Both the position numbers and the translations under genes were made by a program. DNA of 64,000 nucleotides from Kryptolebias marmoratus. Its lineage: Eukaryota; Chordata; Actinopteri; Cyprinodontiformes; Rivulidae. Positions 10,901 through 22,900 of the stretch are shown piece after piece. The notes under the pieces were generated by a model, which did not search any database, was not told the DNA's origin, and saw only the letters and a program-made list of their open reading frames with translations. The stretch spans positions 14,861,415 to 14,925,414 of the forward strand of contig NC_051441.1 in NCBI RefSeq assembly GCF_001649575.2, given 5' to 3'. Position 1 is the stretch's first letter, and each line of letters begins with the position of its first letter.

Positions 10901-13900
10901 GGAAAATGTTTTTAAAGACATCAGCTGACACAGTTTATGTAAATTTGGGATATCCAAAGCTTCTACTGCCCTACATCCAATCATTTTTTTGGTTAATTTT
11001 GTGCTCAGTAAGGCTGATAGGAGAAAGTCTGCTCTCTTGATGAGTATCCCTACCCATAAGGCATTTGGGTTGTTACAAATATTCAACATCTTACCTGTTG
11101 TAGATAGCTTTGTGAGCATTTTCAGTTTGGACAAATCAAATTTTAAGTCTGATGGGATCTACGAGCTAACAGCTAATTTGAGCAGCAACAAAACCAAAAT
11201 GGATTGCTGCCAGCTTCACACAAGTCCAATCTCAAGACCTTCACGGTGGTTGAGGAAAAGATTATTTTATAAATGTTTGCACAGTCTTTAGGACATTCTG
11301 GTTTTCAACGAGATGGACATAGAAAACTTTACATCTATTTTGGGAATGATATTTGTGGTAATATTATGGTTTGGGCTTGTTTCACAGGATCTGAATCATA
11401 AGGGGTTGGCTATCATTGATTGGACAATTGATTTTGACTTACACCAGAGATTTCAAAGCAAAAATATCAAGAAATCTTTCTTAAAACTAAAACATTGGGG
11501 GAAGAAATGTGATATAGCTGCAAGATAAAAACCCAAAGCACAGAAATAAAAAAACCTTGTTGAAACAATTAAGTCAAAATTCTTACCTTAATTTAGCACA
11601 AAATGTTGTGGAGGGGTCTGATGGTGGTTGTTTACATGGGAAAAACCCATAAACATCTCAGAGTTTCAGTTTACTTGTCTAAAATTTAGTTTAAAAAAAA
11701 CTTTTGTCTTGATGTGCAGAACAGTTTTCAGTTTCAGTCCTAAAAACAAAGGATTGTAAATTATTCATGAATATTTTCCCAAAGAGTTAAGTGGCCAAAT
11801 TAATTATTTGTCGTATTTGTGCATCTGAATTCTGTATCCATTCTTTAAACCTGAAAATGTACTAACACCACTGTAAGATTTAAGATCGGCTGTGCAGTTC
11901 AGTAAAGGTGATGAGGTACCTCGGTGAAAAAGTGATGAAAACTGTCAGAGTTAACTATCCCTGAACTGTTGTATCACTTTCGGTGTTGTGTTTACTTTGC
12001 CGTTCAGAGGACTTGACTCAGCCTCATTAGATTTATCTACCTGGATTATTGACCATCCATCAGGACACGTGTTAACTTTAGTTTCCCCATTTAGAGCTAC
12101 CCATCGACTCCTCACCAATAACAAATCCTAACACAACACCTGCTGCACAAAGACACAAATGCTACTGCTCATCTCTCCACGATTAGCCCAACGTGACTCT
12201 TATTTCAGAATGCTGCGTGCTCTGTTTTCCTAGCTTCGGACTCTGACTTGATGAAACAAAAGCATGGGTGTGTTTTGGCTTTACAAAGGCTGCAGCCTGA
12301 AGCCACAACTAAAAGGATGCACCTGAATCCCCTTTTAGTTTTCCTTTGCAGTTATTTATCCTTTTATTTATTAATTTATACACATCCTGTCAACAATTTA
12401 CAGAAATGGTTACACAGCACCATTATATCAAGTATTTCTGTTTAATTTATGACCAAACATTGAACGTGTTACCCTCATCAGAGAGACATATTTATTGAAA
12501 ACAAGTTGTCTGAAAGTCAGGGCACGTGTTAAGATAATTCTACATTAGATCAAAGACAGAGCGATGAGAATGATCACCATGTTTTTGGTCTGTTTGTCCA
12601 CATGAAAGTATGAATACAATTTGCAAAACAAATGTGGCTCACAGTTTGTAGGTAGTTTCAGTTTGACATTGCCAAAGGCTGGGAATAAACAGGCGCATTA
12701 AGCCTGAAACCAGGAGATATATTTTGTTTGTTTGTTTATTTTCAATGCTGTAATTGTACTGGAAAGCACAGAAATTGTTCATGTTTTAACAACAAAACCC
12801 ATCTTTTGTTGGCCATTACCTGATTCCTTTATGTTTTTCTGTCCTGTTTTCTTCTGAAAAAACAACGTTCCAAAACTACTTTACATTTCCCTTTAGATAA
12901 TAAATATATAATGAAAGAAATTGATGATTCTCTTGTGGTGTGTTTAAGTGTTACTGGAGATTACTAGGCCTTATTTCCTGACGAACAATACTGTTGTGCA
13001 TTCTGATTGTTCTTGACATGATGAAATGATATCATCTTCCAGATGGCTGGAGGGTAAATGTCTTGTGGGTGGGATGTGAGGAATTTCCCACAATACTTTC
13101 ATTTCTCTAATAAAATCGACTCTACGGAGGGTAGTGTGATCCTAATGCAGTTACCTGATTAAGAAAGGATGCAGCTTTTTCTAGTAAACAGTGGCGAAGA
13201 TGGAAGGAGGAATTCCCATTCGCTTTAGTCTCCTGAGGCAGTGCATCCATCTCGAGGGAAGATGTTGATGTGTGAAGGAAAGGGTTTTGCCCAGTCTTTT
13301 AGTTTTCTAAAATTCACAATCAACTCTTTAAATTTGCTTGTGGATTGCTGCCTCCACACCAGTTCGCTAACTATTCCACTCCTGTCCTGTCGGTTATTTT
13401 AATGTCACTGCCGATGAGACGGACTCCTGTTGCATCATCATCAAAAAAATGAATGAGTTTATCTGTACAATATTTAGCTGCACGGTCCCATGTGAGCAGA
13501 GTAAAGAAACAAAGAACAAAGGCCCGAGCACACACCCTTGAGGAGCTCAAAGATGAAGCGTGGGGTCTTACTGCCAACATGAACTGTCTGTTTTCTTTCT
13601 GATAGGAAGTCTGAAATCCTTTTATAGTGAGGTTTTCAGTCAGGTGGCTCATCTTAAAGCTTTCTGTGCCATGGTGGAAGTTGGCAAGATTGACTTCCTG
13701 TAACCTTCTTTGTTTCAGCTGCAAAAACTCTCAAAGTGCCTCTGTGTTGTACAGATAACGTTGTACAATGGCAAAATGATTCAGAGGATTACATTTGACC
13801 CTGATTCAGCCATTAAGTGCACTAAGAGAGCAATAAGACTGGCAGAAATACTGAAACTTAGGGTGAGACATTGAGCAATGTTTGATTAAAAAACCACCAT

Positions 13901-16900
13901 GAATGACTGGCATATCTTAACCTGTTGGCTAATCAGTGACCAAGCAACTTTGGTGTAGTTTGTACTGGTTAGTATCACTTGTCATCCTGTGTTTACAGTC
14001 CCTGTTCTGTTTTTGTCCCCGTGTTTTGTTTGTTATCAGATGCCAAGATGCAGGAGTTTGACCAGGATTCCTTTATCTCTGACCTATTACCAGGTTTGTG
14101 CTGTTGCATCTTATTAAAGATTTCTAAGAGATTTTCTGTGAAGTGGGGAAACATTACACCTATAAAAATGCCATGAGTTACATTCGGTTTATCATACCAC
14201 AAGTTGATATCTTACAAAAAAAACAGTACTGTATGCCATTGGCTCAAACATGAATTGTGTCCCCTGTTTACGTATGGAAAACGATGTGCTGTCTAGTAGT
14301 AATGCCAACAAAACACATGAATCTGGTGAATGGTGCCTCATTGACACAGTCAATCAATTGGCATTCTGAAGTATACATTTAGCACTGGAAAGTATTGTTT
14401 TTTTAGCGCAAACAACATTGTTTTTCTAACCTTAACCTACAAAATTTGATTCCTAAACCTAGCCAAGTTGGGGGGTTTTCTGTCTAAAAAACAACCAAGA
14501 AACTGGTTAAAGGAGAAAAAAATATATTTATGACTGAAAACAAATAAGTAAAAAGAAAAAACTGTTTTATAGTGTCAGTGTATTACAACTGACCCAGCAC
14601 CTATGATGACTTTGTGGCTTGTTACATCAAAACTTTATGAAGCTGTGTGTTGAACAGGTTTGTATGAGTTGTTTTTTTGCACACACAACCTGTATGGTCC
14701 AGAGCACTGTGCAAAGGTTCTAAACCACTCCTAGTTTCTTTATACAGTGTCTACCAAATGTTTTTTGATCTCTGTAAATGCTCTTGATTGATAGTTCTTC
14801 AGACTTTCTTGAGCTTTTTTAAAGTTTTTCATTGGCCTTTGGCTGCTTTTTCACTTGTTTTCTGTCAAGTTCTTGTAGCTGACCGCCACAGCATATTGTA
14901 TGATTTGCTAACGTGTCTGTTAGTCGACACAAATTTGGTTCATCCTTTTTGTGCCTGTGCAATCGGAGATAGGTGTCTTAACAAAATTAAAGCTTTTTTT
15001 TTTTTAAATGATAAGGTAATAGACTGGTAATGAGTGAAAATGCAGCCAATGTCCAAAGAAAGTTTTTAAAAACCCTCCAGAAAGCCTGAAGAGATATTGA
15101 TGAAGACCTCTTTAAAAAGCCGCAACCAAGACATCCCTCGTCCAAGGAATGAGGGCTGACTCAAATCTTTTGTGCTGCACTTTGAATTAGAAGACTGGTT
15201 GGAAAAGAAATAGGTTCACAGAGCTAGAGAAACCTGTTCTGCTTCTTTACCAAACGTACAGATGTTTTTTTTACAGGTAGCAAAACAAACAAACCTCAAA
15301 ATGTATCTAAAACCTACCCCAGTAAATAAAATAATAACAAAATTAGTATGCTTGTTCAATAACCAGTTGATAATGTGACATGAATAGAAAAACAAACAAT
15401 CAAATCTGTGAATATCTTGCAAAGTGATGTCTGTTTTTTGTGTTTCAGAGGATCTAACTGAATACTTGAATGATGAATGCTTCGGTAAGTTGTAATTAAA
15501 TCTCTGAAGAAATGTGTTCACTGTTAAGAAAGAAAGGTTTATGAGATGACGTGCATTAGCAAACTTACACTTATGCAAATTAGTGTGCTGTCTAATCACC
15601 TCTTTGGCACTTCTTACCTAGATCCAGAAGAGTTCTCCAAATATTTCAAGTCTGGTTGTTTGGAAGACATCATCAACGATAGTAAGACTCTTTTCTTGCT
15701 CGTCAAACATTTTCTTAAATATTTTTGTCATCAAGCTCTACCAGCGAGTATTCTGTTGACTGTTTCTTTGCGTGTTTCTGGTCACAGTTTAACCCAAATC
15801 TAGACAATGTTCAGAAAAAAGTCCAGTTTGCAGCCATTCTTTTTCACATCGGTACAGAAACACATGACAGTCAACTATTTCTAGTTTCTCCGTCTGCCAG
15901 ATGCTTCACAGGCTCTTTTACTTCCTCTTTTATGTGCCGCAGGTGAGACTCCGCTGCCGTCTGAGGTGTCACTCATCCAGCACGAGCAGCCACAGACAAT
16001 CAAACTACCGAAGCATAAAAGAAAGAGGCCGAGAGGTAAAAGCCCAGTCCTGTAATGGAGACTTTAAGTTTGGGTTTCCAGCCCAAACAAACATGCTGTA
16101 AAGAAAGTCATCAGTTATGCGTACTCGTTGTCCTCCCCAGTTTCTCAGCGCTCCAAGAAGAATCCAACATTGAAAAGGCTAAAAGTAACAGGTAACACAT
16201 TTGTACATTTTTAAATGTGACTATTAAAGGAAAATGTATCTTTAAAGAGATTGTCTGGTCTTTTTTGAAGTAAAGTTCTGACAAATAATTGATGACTGAT
16301 GTCATGGCTGATAAGGTACTAACTATTGATAACTATTAGAACATCACTTCAGAAATGACCAGACTATCCCTTTAAATGTTCACAGAGGAAAACAAATTAC
16401 TTCTACACTCCACTGGTGGTTATAAACCTTTTTTATAATGCTTAACTGCAGTCCCATTTATCATATTTACGGCCAATCATGACATTCCAGAGTCCAGGTT
16501 TTAGTATCAATTTATTACTCAAGTTACTGGACAGTAGCCATATTTTTTATTTGTTGTCATTATTCCTTTATCTTTTTGTTTAGCAGTTTGATAACAAGTA
16601 TTTTCCCCCTCTGATTTGGTCTCCCAGTTAATCTCAGATCTCATAACGCTTTTATAGCAGTTCATGCAAATACTAATTTAAAAATGTATCATTTATAAAC
16701 CGCTGTCAGTTTAGTATTACAGGGTTACTTACATAGAAATAATTTGTCATTTGCAATCGCAAATAGCGATAGTGGCAGGTAGCTGTAGCACTTTTGGTCC
16801 AGCCTGCTGCAAATATAAGAATATTTCTTCCAGAATAACCATGTAAACAAAAAAAAAACTGAACAAAGACAAGACTAAGCGCAAAGACAAAACAGAAAAA

Positions 16901-19900
16901 ACAACGAAACAACAACAACCCCCAAATCCTGCCACAAACTTGCCATTAGCTCATCATTCTGGTCAGATTTAAAGTCTGTTTATCTAAACTAATGTTGTTA
17001 AAAGAGCTATATCACTTTAAATGACTGAAACCCATTTTTTGCCCTTAAAATAACACGTTCCGACTCAATTCAGTAGAGGAAAAAGCTCTGCTTGAAGGAT
17101 CAGTTTTCATCTCTTGTGATGAAACAGAAATACTGAGCTTCCTTTGTGACCAGATGGCTCACTACAGTTTTCTGTTGATTCTTGTTTTTTGTAGAGCAAC
17201 CAGTCAGCCAAGAGACGAATGGTGAACCAACGAGCACTCCAGGTGAGTTTTGGTCATTTGTATTGAAAGCTGATGGCATTTTATTGAGTTGGTCATGCTT
17301 GATTTAGTTCCTTTGTTGGTTTAAAATATGGACCAAAAAAACACAAAAACGAACAAAAAAAAAAACCATAGGAAGTGTTATTTCGGAGAATAAGATTAGT
17401 TATCACTGTGATGAATCAGAAGAGGAACTATCACCTCAAGGAGGAGATTTTCAACATTATTTTGGTGCACGCAGTCGTTCACTTTAAAACTTTTGTTGGC
17501 ATTTGCTTCCATTACAATTATCTGCTCTTGATCTTTTAACAGGCCGATGCGTAGCTGCAGCACAAAAACAAATGAGGCATGTTAAATATGATTGAAACGC
17601 ATTAAACAGTATTTACATTGTTTTATGCCTGCACTGAGAACATTAGCGCCCTTTGTTTTCCCTCCTTCCCGATACAAGGAGCCGGTTTGAAAAAAGTATT
17701 AAGGAAGTTGTCTCTGGTTTCGTTGCTGATGCAGAATGCGTGCCAACTCCAACTCCAACTCCAGAGCCAGTGAGAGACCTCCCCACCACCCCTCCACTGT
17801 TTAAGGTCTACCCTTCCTCGCCGGGCGCTCCCATTCCCATCCGGCTCATCACCCTCCCAGACAACTCTGGATACCAGGTGGTCCAGCTGTCCTCTTCGCC
17901 TCCCCCTCTCATTAGGCTTCCGCTCCCCAACATGACAGCTACTCCCACATACATCTTAGGTGAGTTGTATGCAAGAAAAAAAAAAGAAACAGATCAGGAA
18001 ACTCAAGAGAGAGAAAAAACAAGCTAATTAGGTTCATGGTGTTGTGTTTCAGTTGTGGCTAAAAGGTGTTGAGCTTTTCTAAAGGATAAATATACCTAAA
18101 TGCTGCTGTGATCAGCACCCACAGATGTAGGGCATAACATTTTGCTGTATCATGATTCAACATGCATGCTTACGCTCTCAGTGCTCATCAGTGTTACAGA
18201 TTGTTGGCTGTTGTACAGAAATATATATTTTGGGGAGGAATTACAAAACAACTAGACAAAATTCTTCAGTCATTCACCATTTAAATACATAATTAAGAAA
18301 GTATTATTAAAAATGTAGCTAATAATTTTATTTGACCATGTCCAAATAATTGGCCATGTCAATTTATTTATCAAAACTACATTTATGGCATTTCAGTGCA
18401 TCAGAATTTCATCTAAGATTCATCATGTGTCACATGACAAGCTTTATTCTCCCTTTGCAACCGCTTTCCAGTGTCTTTCAAATTTCTAACATCTTGCTTC
18501 GTGGGACACCACCTTGACATTGGAGGTCCCTCAGGACTCAACCCTTGGACTCCATTTTTTTAATGCTTAATGCTATTTTTCTACATAAATATATAAAATG
18601 TCTGACTTTTTTGAAGTCAATTAATTGCAAACAGTGTTTTACACAGTTTGAGTGCAGTTTTTATCTGTAACCAGAGGAAGCTCCTAAAATGATTTGATCT
18701 GAATCAAACACTTCTTCCAGATCACACCTGTCTTTACCTTTTTATTGATATTGCATGGTGCTCATGTGCATTTCTATTTAGTTGTATTAAATGTAGTCTG
18801 TGACATATCACAGTTTAATTCTTGTACATGTTCTTTTATCTTGTAGCTAATTTAGTTCCTGCCACCCCACCACCCTGTAAACGCCAAGTGCCTCCACTCT
18901 CTCCGGGTGAGTTTTAGATCTTCTTAAACTCAAATGGTAATGGATCTGTGGTAAAGGTTCTCCTACAGGCTCTGTGTTCTTCACCCCTTAAATGTATTTA
19001 TTTTTCCTCTTGTGTTTGCAGTGAATGGTGCTGTAGCGCCTGTCGTGATGAGTTCTTTCCCAACCGGTTCCCTGTCAGACATGACCAGCAAAGCCGCGTC
19101 CCCTCCTCCATCCCCCAGTAATGGTAGGCATCACCATTTTTGTCATTCCATCGTCCATGAGGGTATCTGTAGTCCTACCACTATGTGAAAAACTGTGATT
19201 TGTTGATTTTCAGAGTTGTCCCCTTGTAAGGAATCACCAAAGTGTCCCACTGTGGTTGAAATTCCACGTAAGTCCCTGGAAGCTTCATGATTACTTTTTT
19301 TCCCCAGTTTATTCCCAATTTTTTTTCAAATTTCAATTCCTTTTTGTGAACACGCAGTCTGGCATTTGCTTGTTTCTGTCCTTCAGAGGGTGTAAAGGAC
19401 TATATTCAGCGGTACAAGGCACACATGGCTGAAAACTGCCAGGCTATGGAGGCAGGTCTGGTCCTGAGCACTCATTACGTAGACGTGCAGATGAGTAGGA
19501 GAGAGATTATTCGCTCAGGAAAAAACACAAACAAAAGTCTGGACAAAGATCTTATCATCACTGGAGACTTGGATCGCCAAGAAAGCTTCGTAGAACAGGT
19601 AAGAGTGTCACCGTGATGGGATTTGGTTTCAAAAAGACAAGACAAAACAATCACCATCTGCAAATCCTGGCAAAAATAATGCAAAATAATTCAAAATGAA
19701 CAGTTCTGGCATTGTAAATTAACATATTTGTTTTCCTACTTGGATTTTTTTAGATTGAGCAGATCAAAAAGGAGGGGGGCTTTTTATTGTTGTTGTTTAT
19801 CATTCTAAATCCAGTGCCTAAATAAATATAAATGTGCAAATTATGGTGCAGAGAACAAGCCCCAAAACAAGTGCTGACGATTTAAAAAAGGGGATTTCAC

Positions 19901-22900
19901 ACAATGGTGGCAAAACATGTTGACTGTTTCCACGCAGCTGTTCTTAAACTCTGAAACAAGTACTAACTAATCAAGGAAGTTGCAAAGGGGGAAACATAGG
20001 AAGGTGGATTAAGGAAAACATCAAGGGCAGAAAACTAAAAATCATTAAGGCCTAGAAATGAGAAATGTACAACAGAGGACATAAAAAACAAGAAGAAATA
20101 AAAGTCAGTGCTCGTGAGAAACTGGTACTCAAATATACAAACAAATGTTTAAAAAAAAAGGGTACATTGGAAGCAGTCATGGACCGATTAAATGAACAAG
20201 ACTTTTGTTTTTGAGTCATGTATCTTGAATATAAAAGGAGGTGATGCAGGAACTTGTTTTGGTGCAGGTCTGGTAAAAAAAAAAACCTGAAAACTTGTTT
20301 TTCATAGTTGCCAAAGATAAGATAAGATGTAGTTCAATGATGATGCAGTGAGTTTTTGTCCATGATCATACGCTTCACCAGTGCAGTTAGGACTTTTCCT
20401 CTTAACTCCATGACACAGACAGCAAACAGTTCAGATGTGTTAGAAACTTTATTGTGGAAAATGGAAACTAAAGGTGTATTTTGCAGGTCGGATCTGTTGG
20501 CTTCAAGGAATTAAAAATGTTCTAAAACCTCAAGTTGGTTCAATAAAATACTGATTGTTTTATGTTTCTTGATATCGTTTGTATGTAATTAATTCTATAT
20601 ATTTTCCAAAACATTTGATAAAAAGTCCAACAGATTTGGTTATTTTTCAGTGTGTATCTGTCTGGGGGGGAACTGCTTCCTAAACTGTACAACTTGTCCA
20701 TCCTTTCCAGATCTTCCCAAGCCTAAATGGAGACAAGCATAACAAACGGTACATTATGTTGTTTGGAAAAGCGGGCATGGGAAAAACCACGCTGATCAAG
20801 AAGTTGTGTCTTGACTGGTCTAAAGACAGCATCCCTCAGTTTGACTTTGTCTTCTTATTAGACGGCAAGAAGCTCACTTTAACAGAGCCTGCCTATAGCC
20901 TTCAGACACTCCTGCTCAGCCTTTCCTCCTTTGCGCCACCCTACACAGACCCCGGGGAAGTCTACAGTCAAATCCTTGCAGCCCCTAAACGTGTGCTTAT
21001 CATTTTTGATGGGTTTGATGAGTTGCGGGACTACGAAATGCTGCTCCAGACTCTGGAAAAAGACTTGGTAACGTCGCTGCAGAGAAACGGCAAGGCGCAG
21101 AGCTTCACGGTAAAGCAGCTGTTTTCGGCCATCCTTCAGAGGGTCTTACTTCCAGGGTGCACTCTTCTGCTCGCCACTCGGCCAAGGGGCAACGCCAGTC
21201 AGTTACTGCGGCGCACAGACAGCCTCCTGGAGGTGTGCGGCTTCAGTCCAACAAATGTGGAAATGTACTTGTCGAAGTACTTCACTGATCCTACGCTCAG
21301 GGAATCTGCTGTGGACTGCCTAAGAGCTAGCAGCTATCTACAACTCCTCTGCTGGAACCCTGGGCTCTGCCACTTGGTGTGCACGGTTCTAGAGCAGTCC
21401 AAAAGTTCTGATGCCTTACCAAGAACTCTAACCGGGCTCTGCCATCAAGTGCTGTGCCTAAAACTGGAAAAAGACAGAGGAAGCACACAGATGCCTGGTG
21501 AAACTCAAGAGCAATCTGTGCAAGAAGCCCTAACAGAAATCTCAAACAATTCTCAAGTGAGGAAGGGTCGTAAAAACAATCAGACAAAGTCCAGAAGTGC
21601 GCGCCAGAGTGCCCTTCGCTCCCGGAGAGCCAAGAAAGCAAAAGGACAAGAGAAAGAGCGAGATGAAGTGGACGAGGAGAATGTTTTTGAGGACAATGAC
21701 AGAAAAGGAGACAAAGAGTTGCTGTCCCAGCTGAGCTCTTTGGCCTGGGAGGGAGTCAAATCCAACTCCTCGATCATTCCCGCAGAAAAAGCCGTGTCTG
21801 CCAAACTCAAGGCATTCGGCTTTAGGACGGGGCTGCTGCTCGCTCATCGCCTGAGAACGACTGTCGCAGGAGATGATGGGGAGGGAGGAGGACAAGATGA
21901 CAATAATGAGGAAGGAGAAAGTAAAGAAAACGGAGGAGACGTTAACCTCGTTGATAATTGTGACGACGGCATCTTGTTGTGGGCCAACCCTTTCCTGCAG
22001 AGTTACATCGCTGCCGTCCATTTGTCTTTATCAAGGTAAAGAGAACTTGTTTGTAAAAAAATAAATAACAAAACTAACAAAAGATTAAAAAAGAAAATGC
22101 TCCATGCAGCCCTTGATTCAGAAAGAGAAACCTTTTCTCATCAGCCAGTGTTGTTAGACTTAAAACAAGAGCATATCTTTTACATCTCCCTTTTTTTCCA
22201 GCTTTCACTTTCAGTATTGTTTCTGCTTTTTCCTGACCAACTCTTCTGCTATTTTCCCCCAGGACTGTCCCCGATCGTTCCTTTCTCCAGACTCTCCCTT
22301 TCCAGACGACTGTCAAAGGCCGTCGGAAGCCTAAAAGGGAGGAGCTCGAGCTCACCCAGCGCTTTGCCGTCGGCCTGTTGTTCTACAACAGGACAGAACT
22401 CCAGAGGCTCATTTCATACAAAGAGACTGTTGTCAGAGACATGTTGGTCAGCAAGCAGGCATTAGCGACAAAACACTTGGAAGGTCTTTCGATCAGTGAG
22501 CTGAGCCCAGCTCAGGTCCTGGAGGCCTGCAACTATGTGTATGAAGCCCAATTTACGCCCAAAGGGGGCGGAGAAAATCCTGCCAGCCGGATGTTGACGC
22601 ATCTGGCAGCCAATCTGCCAGAATTCCTGACATTTTGTGGAGTTTCCCTCAGCCCACCAGATGTGTTCACCGTGCAGAATGTTCTCGAGCAGGGTGGAGC
22701 TGAAGGTAGAAGTTTCTGTTTGGATCTGGAGGACTCTGGGATACAGATCTGTGGACTTAGGGCTTTGATGAGCCTCAACAACATCAACACATACAGGTAA
22801 AATTCAGTTTGGGTTTGGTATCAAAACTGTCCAGTAATACCAATTTTATTAAGGTTCATCTGAGTTTGATTATTGGACATATTCATATTCCAAATCAATG

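Larger units (their letters stand above)
4920..14039 (+). other. ciita: CIITA intron 1 (9.1 kb)
   Basis: No coding exon was recognised. The intron contains a TTAA-flanked foldback element (6113-6534), a composite common-repeat remnant (6690-7065), a palindromic MITE (7794-8009), two dispersed-repeat copies (10340-10775 and 11035-11240), a poly(A) run (10874-10898) and an antisense LINE reverse-transcriptase fragment (about 13080-13730). An ISRE-like site followed by a strong donor near 9025-9213 may mark an internal promoter and non-coding first exon. The position matches where mammalian promoters III and IV lie relative to promoter I. Confidence 0.6.

Noticed and set aside
13080..13089. An NF-kB-like ggaatttccc near the end of CIITA intron 1
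   Set aside because: A single ten-base match beside a LINE fragment is expected by chance and no promoter context was seen.
21542..22021. A 159-codon minus-strand frame opposite the NACHT exon
   Set aside because: Antisense shadow of a long coding exon with biased composition; no known domain.
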